In this document: piece by piece, positions 54,613 to 63,520 of the stretch
Position numbering within the stretch: the first letter of the stretch is position 1
Layout of the letters: each line of letters opens with the position of its first letter
DNA from: Haloprofundus salinisoli
GTDB taxonomy: Archaea; Halobacteriota; Halobacteria; Halobacteriales; Haloferacaceae
Assembly (NCBI RefSeq): GCF_020097815.1
Contig: NZ_CP083664.1
Coordinates: 1 to 64,000 of the forward strand
Direction: 5' to 3'
DNA: 64,000 nt
The notes under the pieces: generated by a model
What the model was told of the DNA's origin: nothing
The model's database searches: none
The model's input: only the letters and a program-made list of their open reading frames with translations
Position numbers and translations under genes: made by a program

Positions 54613-56511
54613 ATGTCAGACAAGTCGTTAGATCAGGGACGCCGTAGCTACGTGTCTCGGCGAAAAATGCTTGCATTGTCAACGGGCCTTGCCGCCGGAC
54701 TTGCCGGGTGTGGTGGGCAAAATGACCAAGCTGCAGACCCAGACGGAAATTCAACCGATACCAACGGTACCGGTGGAAGTAGTACCGACAACGGTGAGAC
54801 GAATCAAACCATTGAGTTAGCCGAGTCGACGTTAAAAAGTAGCACCGAAGAGCTACTTGAAGACATCAACTGGAACCGCTACTCACGAAATATCGCCTTC
54901 TCGCGATGGTTCTTCGCGTACCTCCAGAGCAACTACATCACAGGTGATACCTACAATTGGCTCCTCGAAGATTTGAGCTACGACAAAGAAGCTCTTGAAA
55001 TGACGTACAAGTTCAAAGAAGACTTCTACTGGCACGACGGGACGCCGGTTACCGCTGAGGACTACTACAACCAGCAGGAAATCGACCGCCTGATGGATCC
55101 CGAAGGGAGCGACATTGAGTCTCACGAGCTCGTTGACGACTACACCATGGTCGCAAAGCGGAAAAAGGAGCTCAACCCGATTCTTATCGGCGTCGAAGAA
55201 AACCGGCTATGGACGCGACGTGATAAGAACCGCGAGTGGCTCGAAAAGTTCCAAGACGTCTCTTCGCAGGCTGGGCGCGACGAGGTCATCGCCGAACTGA
55301 CCGATCACAAAGTCTCCACTCAAGAGTTCAGAGACGAAGGTCTGGCAAACTCAACGTTCAAACTGAAGGAGTGGAGCGAGACGGAGGTCGTCTTAGAGAA
55401 GTTCGACCAGCATCCATTCGCTGACGATGTCAACTTCGACACGCTGACGTTCAAAGTCTGTCGGGGTGGTTCTTGTGACCAGTTAGTCATTAATGATCAG
55501 GTGGACTTCGACGGAGGGAAATTCGATTCAAATCTCCAGGGTGCATCACCCGATAACCTCCAGACGCTCTCGAACGTCAGGGGAATCAACGGCCGGTCGC
55601 TTGTATTTAACTACGGCGACAACGAGCACTTGGCTCGCAGAGGCGTCAGACGTGCGTTTACTGCGCTATTGGATTTCGACAAGATGGCGGACATCTTCGA
55701 CCGCAAGTTCGTTGCGAAAAATCAGACGGGGCTTCCAGGACACCTCGAAGCGCAGTACCTCGGTAACGATTTCATCGACAATCTAATCCAGTACGACATG
55801 GGCTCCAACGAGGAACAGGCGACGCAGTTCCTTGAGATGGAAGGATACTCTAAGGAAGGCAGCAAGTGGGTCGATGAAGACGGTAAGGCCATTGATTTCC
55901 ACATCTCGACGGATTCGACTGAGACGATGGCCGCCTACGGCAAGTCGATGCAAGAGCAACTCAACGGATTCGGTTTTGATGTTGAGTTCACTACCAAAGA
56001 ATCTGGGACGTGGTACCAAGACTTCCTCGCCGCCGAGAATGGTGACGTGTTCCCGTTCGTCCATGGGTGGGCGTCTAACGAACCGCTCAACTTCTACGAC
56101 TACAGCAACCACTACAAGATGCGACTCGGCACCGGTGGAGAAGTCGAGCAGTGGCTCGCAGATGGCGAAACGCACTCGCAGGTGAACGGGCGGCCGCTCA
56201 CTCCGACGGTTCCCGAAGAAGTCGGTGCACTCGAAGTTGAGGGTTCGGGGAGAGAACTCAACCTCTACCAGTTAGTTGAAGACCTCAAAACGGCACAGAC
56301 GATGGATGAGACGAAGTCCGTTGTTCGTGACCTTGCATGGTACTTCAACTACGACCTGCCGCTCATCGATACGTTCGGTGCAGAGTCGGCAATGTGGGGA
56401 GACACCCAGAACTGGGAGTGGCCCTCGAGAGATCACAACGCTTGGTACCAAGCCTACGGCGGGTACTGGGAACACGTCCGCCGTGGTCTCGTGAAAGCCA
56501 AAGAGGTCTGA
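54613..56511 (+). CDS. ABC importer substrate-binding lipoprotein (SBP family 5)
   Basis: A 632-aa extracytoplasmic solute-binding protein. A twin-arginine signal (R16-R17) leads to lipobox LAGC (C33); a Gly/Ser/Thr/Asn-rich linker follows to about residue 72. The mature part resembles family 5 (peptide/nickel, DppA/OppA): TYKFKEDFYWHDGTPVTAED near 135 and a later DFDKMADIFDRKFV region. ATG at 54613 follows an AT-rich promoter block (GTATATATAGAC, about 54551-54562). It feeds the permeases at 50973-53031, although two small genes and a cupredoxin gene lie between. Family 5 proteins can bind oligopeptides or other larger ligands. Confidence 0.9.
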   Translation: MSDKSLDQGRRSYVSRRKMLALSTGLAAGLAGCGGQNDQAADPDGNSTDTNGTGGSSTDNGETNQTIELAESTLKSSTEELLEDINWNRYSRNIAFSRWFFAYLQSNYITGDTYNWLLEDLSYDKEALEMTYKFKEDFYWHDGTPVTAEDYYNQQEIDRLMDPEGSDIESHELVDDYTMVAKRKKELNPILIGVEENRLWTRRDKNREWLEKFQDVSSQAGRDEVIAELTDHKVSTQEFRDEGLANSTFKLKEWSETEVVLEKFDQHPFADDVNFDTLTFKVCRGGSCDQLVINDQVDFDGGKFDSNLQGASPDNLQTLSNVRGINGRSLVFNYGDNEHLARRGVRRAFTALLDFDKMADIFDRKFVAKNQTGLPGHLEAQYLGNDFIDNLIQYDMGSNEEQATQFLEMEGYSKEGSKWVDEDGKAIDFHISTDSTETMAAYGKSMQEQLNGFGFDVEFTTKESGTWYQDFLAAENGDVFPFVHGWASNEPLNFYDYSNHYKMRLGTGGEVEQWLADGETHSQVNGRPLTPTVPEEVGALEVEGSGRELNLYQLVEDLKTAQTMDETKSVVRDLAWYFNYDLPLIDTFGAESAMWGDTQNWEWPSRDHNAWYQAYGGYWEHVRRGLVKAKEV

Positions 56512-56664
56512 TTAGGACTTCACGGTTATCGAATCACCTCACTCGTCAGTCACCATTTTCACGGTCGGGTTTCGCTGTACGCAGTTTAACACTCCACCGT
56601 ACTTCGAATCACAATTAGCGACTGCTCTTCCATCTAATCCAGTCCTCAGTCTAGAGATGAACAA

Positions 56665-56700
56665 GCGAGTGCCCTGGGGCTTGACCCCAAGGCGGCTCGC
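56665..56700 (+). ncRNA. Orphan hairpin resembling TnpB-element right end / omegaRNA
   Basis: The outer stem GCGAG...CTCGC encloses GCC-c-TGGGG, loop CTTGA and CCCCA-a-GGC, followed by GGACTTTTC. The core GGGGCTTGACCCC recalls the 3' structure of haloarchaeal IS1341/IS605 elements, which gives rise to the guide RNA of TnpB. No tnpB is near. It may be a relic, a terminator for the binding-protein gene, or a stand-alone RNA. The similarity is from memory and unverified. Confidence 0.4.
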
Positions 56701-56835
56701 GGACTTTTCTGAAGGATACAGAAGCATTCTCCAGATACTTATAATATATTATCTAAGACATTGACTCAAGATAAGAAATAACTATGACTATAGTAAACAT
56801 AAAAATCCGATAAAGATTTAAATACTCTAGCCACA

Positions 56836-56854
56836 GTGTGATAGTCGGTCACAC
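56836..56854 (+). promoter_or_regulatory. GTGTGA-N7-TCACAC palindrome before beta-helix gene
   Basis: A perfect inverted repeat, GTGTGA-TAGTCGG-TCACAC, lies between the TATA-like TTTAAATA (about 56816-56823) and the ATG at 56859, where a bound repressor would block transcription. It shares half-sites with 47436-47454 and 54057-54075. Confidence 0.65.
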
Positions 56855-56858
56855 AAGA

Positions 56859-58283
56859 ATGACTGTAGAAAGAGAATTATCTGAGACAGAGAATAGTGAC
56901 AAAGTCTCTCTGAAGGCCGAGTCTGCTCTCACGGCTACGAAACAAAAACTCGGGCGACGATCGTTCTGCCGAGCACTTGGAGCGGCGTCCGCAAGTGCGT
57001 TTGTGGCGAGTGGATCTGCGGTAGGTGAAACCAGCGGCATCTCCAGTAGTGACGACGACCAGTACGACAAGGTCGTAAACATCGTTGAGGACTACGATGC
57101 AGATCCAACCGGGAACGAATCAGTTAACGATGCGTTCGAGGAGGCAGTTGGGAAAAATACGAAAGTCGTCTTCCCTGAAGGCGTCTATCTCTTTGATAGA
57201 CTCTCGCGATTCTACGAGGCCGAGAACACAGCAGTGGTTGGAGAAGGCGATGTCACGTTCACGGTCCCGGATGGGTATGATTACTACATCTTGTCGCTGC
57301 GGGGGACTGGTGTCCACTTCGAGAACGTAACCATCGACTACACAGCGCCAGAGACAGACGCTTCAGTCGCTTTCCAGAGCGATGATGACTTCCTCGTCAA
57401 GGACGTTCATTTCAAAGGTGTCCGCGACGCTGACGGCGGGTCGAACTTCTGTTTGCTCGCCGCAGTAACCAGCCCCGAAGGTGAAGGTGTAATTGAATCT
57501 GTTCAGTGCCCCGATGGCGCGAAAGACCGAGTCCGAAAAGGTGGCATGTGGCTCTATCGGAGCCACTCAGGAGCATTGACCATCAATCGCTGTTCGTTTG
57601 AAGGCTTCTCTGACAATGGCATCTACGCCTCAGGTCCGGGCGGCCGAGGAAACGGGCCAGTTCGTGTTGAAAACTGCTTCTTCCGTAATAACAACGTCTC
57701 GAACATCCGACTAGGAACACCTGGAAGCTACGCCGAAAACTGCACCATCATCGTCGACGGTGACGGGGCGACACTTTTGCCTTGGTCTGGTGAATATGGT
57801 AACAGTCGTGCAGTGTGGCTCTGGCATGATTTCGACGGCCATGTCGCAAACTGTGACATCCTTCTCAATCATCCGTCGGGCAACGGTATCCTCTACCGAC
57901 CCGAGACGTCCGTCGCCGGCGACGTCTCTAACACCCGTATCGAGATCAACGCCGATGGACGCCACGCTATCTGGGCGCGCTCGGATGGTGAGGACCTGCG
58001 CTTCGAAAACATCCACGTCAGTGGAACGGCGTCGAACGACTCCGTCGTTAACCTGACCGACCGCAACGCGACGTTCGAGAACTGCTGTATCGAGCAAACG
58101 GGTGAAAGCCGCGACGGGTTCGATTTAAACGGATCGGCTGTTCGCGTCTACAATACGAACCTCAGCGTGACGGGTGAGAACTTCGATACTGACGCTGACA
58201 GCAGCTATGAGACAAAGCGGCTCAGCGAGAATGGGGGATGTGCGCTTCCAGAACTTGACCAATCGGAGGAATCGTCTACCTGA
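56859..58283 (+). CDS. Secreted right-handed beta-helix protein (pectate-lyase-like)
   Basis: A 474-aa protein with a twin-arginine export signal (R33-R34, LGRRSFCRALGAASASAF). The mature domain is a right-handed parallel beta-helix (pectin lyase fold): repeated strand-turn patterns run from about 95 to 450, such as VHFENVTIDYTAP, ALTINRCSFEGFSDNGIYAS and VRVENCFFRNNNVSNIRLG. Such proteins bind or cleave polysaccharides outside the cell. No certain catalytic residues can be named. ATG at 56859 is chosen so that the palindrome lies upstream; an in-frame ATG at 56838 exists. A glycan substrate would fit an island that imports and degrades an N-acylated sugar-like compound. Confidence 0.82.
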   Translation: MTVERELSETENSDKVSLKAESALTATKQKLGRRSFCRALGAASASAFVASGSAVGETSGISSSDDDQYDKVVNIVEDYDADPTGNESVNDAFEEAVGKNTKVVFPEGVYLFDRLSRFYEAENTAVVGEGDVTFTVPDGYDYYILSLRGTGVHFENVTIDYTAPETDASVAFQSDDDFLVKDVHFKGVRDADGGSNFCLLAAVTSPEGEGVIESVQCPDGAKDRVRKGGMWLYRSHSGALTINRCSFEGFSDNGIYASGPGGRGNGPVRVENCFFRNNNVSNIRLGTPGSYAENCTIIVDGDGATLLPWSGEYGNSRAVWLWHDFDGHVANCDILLNHPSGNGILYRPETSVAGDVSNTRIEINADGRHAIWARSDGEDLRFENIHVSGTASNDSVVNLTDRNATFENCCIEQTGESRDGFDLNGSAVRVYNTNLSVTGENFDTDADSSYETKRLSENGGCALPELDQSEESST

Positions 58284-58395
58284 CTCTTCAACCGGGTTTC
58301 GATTAATGCGTGTCGGTTATCGAATTACTAATATACCCATCTATTGAACGATGTTATCACTTACCGAAACCCGGAGACGGGTGACTCGATAGCCT

Positions 58396-59631
58396 ATGGC
58401 AAAACTAGCACTCAACGGCGGGTCCATGGCGGCAGCCGACTTGGAGATCCCGCGCTGGCCACAGTGTACAGAACAGAGCCGCGAGAACGTTCTCGATGCG
58501 CTTGAATCAGAGCGATGGTGCCGGGTTACTGACGGCGCGAACTGGGTTGACCGCTTCGAGGCGGAGTTCGCTGAATACCACGACGCCGAACACGCAATTG
58601 CGGTCTCAAATGGTACCACCGCCATTGAACTATCGCTGCGCGCATGTGGACTCAAGCCCGGCGACGAAGTGTTGGTCCCCGCCTACACCTTCATCGCAAC
58701 AGCAAGCGCCGTCGCCTGTATGGGTGGTGTCCCTCGATTCGTCGACGTCGACCCAGAGACCTACAACATGGACCCCGAGTCGGTGCGAGAGAACATCACC
58801 GATCGGACCGTCGGTCTCGTCGGTGTCCATTTCGCAGGCTATCCAATGGATATGGATGAACTCACTGCCATCGCTGATGAGCACGGGCTGTTCCTCATTG
58901 AAGACTCAGCACACGCACAGGGTTCAGAGTGGCGAGGACAGAAGGTAGGTACGTTCGGCGAGTTCGGGACGTTCTCATTCCAGCAGTCGAAGTCACTGCC
59001 AGCGGGTGAGGGTGGTATCGTTGTCACAGACGATGAGCTACTTGCCGAAGAAGCCAGACAGGTCCACAACATCGGCCGAGCGGTTGGTGAGCCAGGATAC
59101 AAACATTACATGCTGTCTTCGAACTACCGGCTCTCAGAGTTTCAGGGAGCGTTGCTCAGCGCACAATTAGAGAAACTCCCTGAAGAAAACGAGCGACGTC
59201 GACGAAACGAGAAGGTCTTGATCAGTGCGCTTTCGGATATCGACGGTATCTCGACGAAGCCCGAGGACGACCGTATCACGGCGCGGGGGTACTGTATCTT
59301 CAACTTCCGGTATGATGAAGAGGCATTCGGCGGTGTCTCCCGGGACCGATTCATTGAGGCGCTCAATGCAGAAGGTGTTCCGGCACGAACTGGCTATGAG
59401 CTTCCGTTGTACAAGCAACCCGCATTTTCGCGTGAGCAACTGAGTGCGCTGGTGCCGCCAGGTACTGACCTGCCAGTATACCGCCACATGCATCTCCCTG
59501 GTGTCGAAGAGGTTCGACGGACGAACGTGACGCTTTCACACAACGTGCTGCTCGCAGGCGAGGACGGCGTCCGAACCATCGCTCGTGCAGTGGACAAAAT
59601 TCACGAACACGCAGACGAGCTTCGCGACTGA
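58396..59631 (+). CDS. DegT/DnrJ/EryC1/StrS sugar aminotransferase
   Basis: A 411-aa PLP aminotransferase (fold type I, SMAT class). The conserved pieces are AVSNGTTAIELSLRACGLKPGDEVLVPAYTF (quoted in parts, about 69-99) and the PLP lysine K199 in FSFQQSKSLPAGEGG. It converts keto sugars to amino sugars, or the reverse, with glutamate. ATG at 58396. It is co-oriented with the GSA-type aminotransferase (about 95 bp further). The family is typical of nucleotide-sugar and aminocyclitol pathways, so the pathway substrate probably has an amino-sugar or inosamine core. Confidence 0.93.
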   Translation: MAKLALNGGSMAAADLEIPRWPQCTEQSRENVLDALESERWCRVTDGANWVDRFEAEFAEYHDAEHAIAVSNGTTAIELSLRACGLKPGDEVLVPAYTFIATASAVACMGGVPRFVDVDPETYNMDPESVRENITDRTVGLVGVHFAGYPMDMDELTAIADEHGLFLIEDSAHAQGSEWRGQKVGTFGEFGTFSFQQSKSLPAGEGGIVVTDDELLAEEARQVHNIGRAVGEPGYKHYMLSSNYRLSEFQGALLSAQLEKLPEENERRRRNEKVLISALSDIDGISTKPEDDRITARGYCIFNFRYDEEAFGGVSRDRFIEALNAEGVPARTGYELPLYKQPAFSREQLSALVPPGTDLPVYRHMHLPGVEEVRRTNVTLSHNVLLAGEDGVRTIARAVDKIHEHADELRD

Positions 59632-59725
59632 CAACGACGATCAAAGCGTTCGTCCTCGATTTTTGGACTGCTATGTGGCGTGTGAGCGAAGCACTTATTT
59701 TGTCACACTCTGTCTCCGTTTGATA

Positions 59726-61069
59726 ATGGTACGGAGTTTGCAGTCTCACACAGACGATAGGCCGCTTAAGCAGTCACGTGAACTCACCGAGCGAGCATCG
59801 AAGGTAATCCCTGGTGCAACACAGACTGCAAGTAAAGGCCCGACGCAGTTCGTTCAAGGCGTTTCTCCTACTCACATCCAACGTGCACAAGGCAGCCATG
59901 TATGGGATGCTGATGGCAGCGAGTACATCGACTGCGTGATGGCGCTCGGTCCCGTCCTTCTCGGTCACAATTACCCGGCTGTAACTGAAGCCGTCACCGA
60001 GCAACTCACCGATGGCACGATGTACACGATGGAGCATCCACTCCACGTCGAAGTCGCAGAATTATTGACCGAAGTTATTCCGTGTGCCGAGATGGTGCGC
60101 TTCGCTAAGAACGGCAACGACGTTACGACACTCGCCGCAAAAGTAGCGCGAGCACACACCGATCGCAACGTCATCGCAACGCAAGGGTACCACGGATGGA
60201 CAGATGTCTGGATGGGTGATCACCCGAACCTCAACAGGGGTGTCCCCGAAGCCGTTGGGAAACACACCGAGCGCTTTGAGTACAACGACATTGAGAGCCT
60301 CGAACGGATCTTCGATGAGAACCCCGGCGATGTCGCGGCTATCGTGACGACGCCCGTGAATCTCGATGCACCCGAAGATGACTTCCTCGAACAGTTACGT
60401 GAGATTGCTGACCGTGAAGGTGCAGTGCTCGTCTTCGACGAGATACTCACCGGCTTTCGGTTCTCTCTCGGCGGTGCACAGCAGTACTTCGGCGTCGAAC
60501 CGGATCTAGCGTGCTTTGCAAAGGGCATGGCCAACGGCTACCCAATCTCGGCACTCGTCGGTCGAAGCGATGTCATGAGTACGATTTCGGACAGTGACTT
60601 CGTGTACTCGATGACGTACGCAGGAGAAGCGCTCTCGCTTGCAGCGACGAAGGCAGCAATCGAGGTTCAACAGCGCGAAAACGTTCACGAACACATCTTC
60701 GAGCAGGGGAGCAAACTCGTCGAAGGGTATGATGAGCTTGCCTCTGAGTACGGACTTGAGGGCGTGACTGGTGTCAACGGCTTCTCGCCACGATTCAAGA
60801 TGTGGTTCCGCGACGAAGACGGCAACGCAGATCGTCTGGCGAAGAGTCTGTTCATGCAGGAAGCTCACAAACGAGGCGTCCTCTTCACTGACGGACACCT
60901 TCCGTCTTACAGTCACAGCGATGAGGACGTCGAAATCATGCTCTCGGTCTACCGAGATTGTATGGAGATTTTGGCTGACGCAGTCAAAGAAGACGCCGTC
61001 GAAGATTACCTTGAAGGAGAACCGGTGGGGGCAACGCTACGAGAGCGAACTGGCGAAGATCGCTCCTGA
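59726..61069 (+). CDS. Class III aminotransferase, glutamate-1-semialdehyde-aminomutase-like
   Basis: A 447-aa PLP protein close to GSA aminomutases and related class III transaminases. Features are RFAKNGNDVTTLAAKVARA, D238 in VLVFDEILTGFRF and the PLP lysine K266 in ACFAKGMANGYPISALVG. True HemL has a different active-site setting, and this gene sits in a catabolic island away from haem genes. A role in transamination of an amino-polyol or sugar-derived amine is therefore more likely. ATG at 59726 (MVRSLQSHT) is preferred to the extended frame overlapping the DegT gene. Confidence 0.85.
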   Translation: MVRSLQSHTDDRPLKQSRELTERASKVIPGATQTASKGPTQFVQGVSPTHIQRAQGSHVWDADGSEYIDCVMALGPVLLGHNYPAVTEAVTEQLTDGTMYTMEHPLHVEVAELLTEVIPCAEMVRFAKNGNDVTTLAAKVARAHTDRNVIATQGYHGWTDVWMGDHPNLNRGVPEAVGKHTERFEYNDIESLERIFDENPGDVAAIVTTPVNLDAPEDDFLEQLREIADREGAVLVFDEILTGFRFSLGGAQQYFGVEPDLACFAKGMANGYPISALVGRSDVMSTISDSDFVYSMTYAGEALSLAATKAAIEVQQRENVHEHIFEQGSKLVEGYDELASEYGLEGVTGVNGFSPRFKMWFRDEDGNADRLAKSLFMQEAHKRGVLFTDGHLPSYSHSDEDVEIMLSVYRDCMEILADAVKEDAVEDYLEGEPVGATLRERTGEDRS

Positions 61070-61240
61070 GGACCTCCCAGCCGTTAACAAACTCCCATAC
61101 AGAGAAGCGCAACCAACAACCGCGAACAGTGAATCCAAACAGTCGCGTGGTTTCGATGTTTGACCGCTCGATACTGTCAGATCAATCAAACACACCAAAA
61201 GGTATATTAGCAATTGACACACCCTGTTACTACAGTGCAC

Positions 61241-61357
61241 ATGGACCGTGACCTCGATGCTGCGTCTCGGTTACCGGACCCCTCACAAGCTATTGGGAGG
61301 CCAACGCAACTATCCGGCCAAAAACTGCCGAAGGAATTCGGCGGGAGTGTCGAATGA
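61241..61357 (+). CDS. 38-aa leader ORF coupled to ABC ATPase gene
   Basis: A short open frame (ATG at 61241, TGA at 61355-61357) lies 31 bp after the TATA-like GGTATATTAG (61201-61210). Its stop overlaps the DppD start by 4 bp (ATGA), which suggests translational coupling. The product (MDRDLDAASRLPDPSQAIGR...) is hydrophilic and matches no family known to me. It may be a leader that couples expression of the ATPase genes, or a chance frame. Confidence 0.5.
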   Translation: MDRDLDAASRLPDPSQAIGRPTQLSGQKLPKEFGGSVE

Positions 61358-62406
61358 GCCTACAAGAAAATCAAACAGACATCAACGTGAGCGACCCGAT
61401 CCTCGAAATCCGGAACCTGAGCGTTTCATTTGGAATGGACCGGGGAGAATCGGTAGTACTCGACGACGTGAGTTTCGACATCGAACGAGAGGAGATACTC
61501 GGAATCGTCGGCGAGAGCGGATCCGGAAAATCAATGTTCGCCTCAGCATTGCTTGATGCTGTCGTCAGTCCTGGCGTGACAACCGGCGAGATAACGTACT
61601 ACCCGAAGAAAGGCCAGCCAGTCGACTTACTCAATTTAGATAGCGACGAACTCCGCTCGATTCGCTGGGAAGAGATTTCGATGGTGTTCCAGGGTGCAAT
61701 GAGTTCCTGGAATCCGACGATGAGTATCGGGGCTCACTTCGTGGAGACACTCAAGGCCCACCACATGCCGGTCGATGAAGGCATGGACCGCGCATACGAG
61801 CTCCTCTCTGATCTCTATCTTGACCCCGAGCGCGTCCTCGAATCACATCCACACGAACTCTCAGGTGGGATGAAGCAACGGGCACTCATCGCCCTTGCGA
61901 TGGTACTTGAGCCGCGTGTACTCGTAATGGACGAACCAACCGCTGCTCTCGACTTGTTGATGCAGCGTTCGATCATCAAGCTCCTCAAGGAAGTCCAAGA
62001 GAAGTACGAAATAACACTCATCTTCATCACGCACGACCTCCCACTTGTTGCGGAACTCGCCGATAGACTTGCCGTGATGTACGCCTTCGAATTCATCGAA
62101 GTCGGTCCGACCGAGGAGATACTTCATCGAGGTGCCCATCCGTACACTCGTTCGCTGCTCAACGCAACACCAAACCTTGCAGCAGCAGTCGACGAAATGC
62201 GTCCTATCGAAGGTTCAAGTCCTGACCCTGTCGACCAGCCGACCGGTTGTTCGTATCACCCACGTTGTCCGCTCGCTACCGACGAGTGTGTTGAGACAGA
62301 ACCGCCGTTCCGAACCGTTGACGATGACCACCAGGCTGCCTGCTACCACTGGGAACAGTCCGAAGATGCAATCCCGATAAGCGGTGCGGAGGGGAGACAA
62401 CAATGA
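61354..62406 (+). CDS. dppD: ABC importer ATPase, DppD type
   Basis: A 350-aa cytoplasmic ATPase. Walker A GESGSGKS is at 53-60, signature LSGGMKQRALIALAMVL near 170-186, Walker B VLVMDEPTAALD, H-loop FITHDL, and a C-terminal oligopeptide-transporter cluster region (CSYHPRCPLATDEC) with cysteines typical of Dpp/Opp ATPases. ATG at 61354 overlaps the 38-aa ORF upstream by 4 bp and the next ATPase overlaps its stop by 4 bp. It powers the importer with DppF. Confidence 0.94.
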   Translation: MSLQENQTDINVSDPILEIRNLSVSFGMDRGESVVLDDVSFDIEREEILGIVGESGSGKSMFASALLDAVVSPGVTTGEITYYPKKGQPVDLLNLDSDELRSIRWEEISMVFQGAMSSWNPTMSIGAHFVETLKAHHMPVDEGMDRAYELLSDLYLDPERVLESHPHELSGGMKQRALIALAMVLEPRVLVMDEPTAALDLLMQRSIIKLLKEVQEKYEITLIFITHDLPLVAELADRLAVMYAFEFIEVGPTEEILHRGAHPYTRSLLNATPNLAAAVDEMRPIEGSSPDPVDQPTGCSYHPRCPLATDECVETEPPFRTVDDDHQAACYHWEQSEDAIPISGAEGRQQ

Positions 62407-63497
62407 GCGCAAAAGGCGAGCCGTTGTTGAAACTCGAAGATGTTGAGGTCCACTTCGAGAACGGCGGCGGGTTGCTCAACATGTTTAGCGACTCTGAGAC
62501 AGTCTATGCAGTCGATGGTGTCTCACTGGAGATTCCTGAAAAGCAAGTCATCGCACTCGTCGGCGAGTCTGGGTGTGGAAAGACAACGCTTGGAAAAACA
62601 GCGATCGGCCTGCAACGTCCAACTGGCGGCCGAGTAACGTACCGTGGACAAGATATCTGGGACGCGAAAGATAAGAAAGGCGACGTCGAGATTCCCTACA
62701 CAGATATCCGACGTTCGCTCCAGATTATCCATCAGGACCCAGGGAGTTCGCTCAATCCGAACGTGAAGGTGATGAAGTCACTCACCGCACCGCTTAGAAA
62801 GTGGCAACCCGGCCTTTCAAAGGACGACCGGCAAGCAAGGGTCCTTGGTATGCTTGAGACTGTTGGAATGTCTCCACCACACGACTACGCTGGCCGATAT
62901 CCCCACCAACTCTCTGGCGGCGAGAAACAGCGTGTCGCGTTGATTCGTGCGCTGTTGATGAATCCAGACCTCATCCTTGCCGACGAGGCCATCTCGGCAC
63001 TTGACGTTTCACTGCGTATCGACATGATGGACCTCTTCTTGCAGTTGCGCGATGAGTTCAACACCTCGTTCGTTTCAGTGTCGCACGACCTTTCGAATGC
63101 ACGGTATCTTGCCGAAAAGGCCGACGGACTCATCGGCGTGATGTACCTCGGCAAACTCGTCGAAATCGGTCCAGCAGAACAAATTATCGAAGACCCACGT
63201 CACCCGTACACGCAGGCACTTCGATGGGCGACCCCAGACCTTTATCCCGATGAAATGGACGACGAACTGCCAATGCGAAAAATCGACATTCCCGACCCGA
63301 AAAATCCGCCGACCGGCTGTCGATTCCACACCCGCTGCCCATATGCTCGAGAAGTCTGTGTTGAGTCAATTCCCGAGCCACAACGCATCAGCAATGAGCA
63401 TCTGGCAGCGTGCTACCGCGAGAACAACACTCATCCCTACTGGAGCAGCCCCGAACTCGAAGACGAAGCAGAACTGCAGACGCCCGGCCGTAACTGA
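62403..63497 (+). CDS. dppF: ABC importer ATPase, DppF type
   Basis: A 364-aa ATPase partner. Walker A GESGCGKT (near 55-62), Q-loop IIHQDPGSSLNP, signature LSGGEKQRVALIRALLMNP, Walker B LILADEAISALD (Ala in place of the usual Pro after DE), H-loop VSHDLS, and the C-terminal CRFHTRCPYAREVC region are present. ATG at 62403 overlaps DppD by 4 bp (ATGA). Co-translation guarantees equal amounts of the two ATPases. The permease genes are about 9 kb upstream, so the importer is split into two segments. Confidence 0.94.
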   Translation: MSAKGEPLLKLEDVEVHFENGGGLLNMFSDSETVYAVDGVSLEIPEKQVIALVGESGCGKTTLGKTAIGLQRPTGGRVTYRGQDIWDAKDKKGDVEIPYTDIRRSLQIIHQDPGSSLNPNVKVMKSLTAPLRKWQPGLSKDDRQARVLGMLETVGMSPPHDYAGRYPHQLSGGEKQRVALIRALLMNPDLILADEAISALDVSLRIDMMDLFLQLRDEFNTSFVSVSHDLSNARYLAEKADGLIGVMYLGKLVEIGPAEQIIEDPRHPYTQALRWATPDLYPDEMDDELPMRKIDIPDPKNPPTGCRFHTRCPYAREVCVESIPEPQRISNEHLAACYRENNTHPYWSSPELEDEAELQTPGRN

Positions 63498-63520
63498 GAC
63501 TGCAAGACGATACTTTTGAT

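Larger units (their letters stand above)
56512..56858. other. Intergenic region with long hairpin and promoter
   Basis: It holds the hairpin at 56665-56700, an AT-rich promoter block (for example AAAGATTTAAATACTC, about 56811-56826) and a GTGTG-type palindrome before the beta-helix gene. No coding sequence is supported. Confidence 0.5.
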
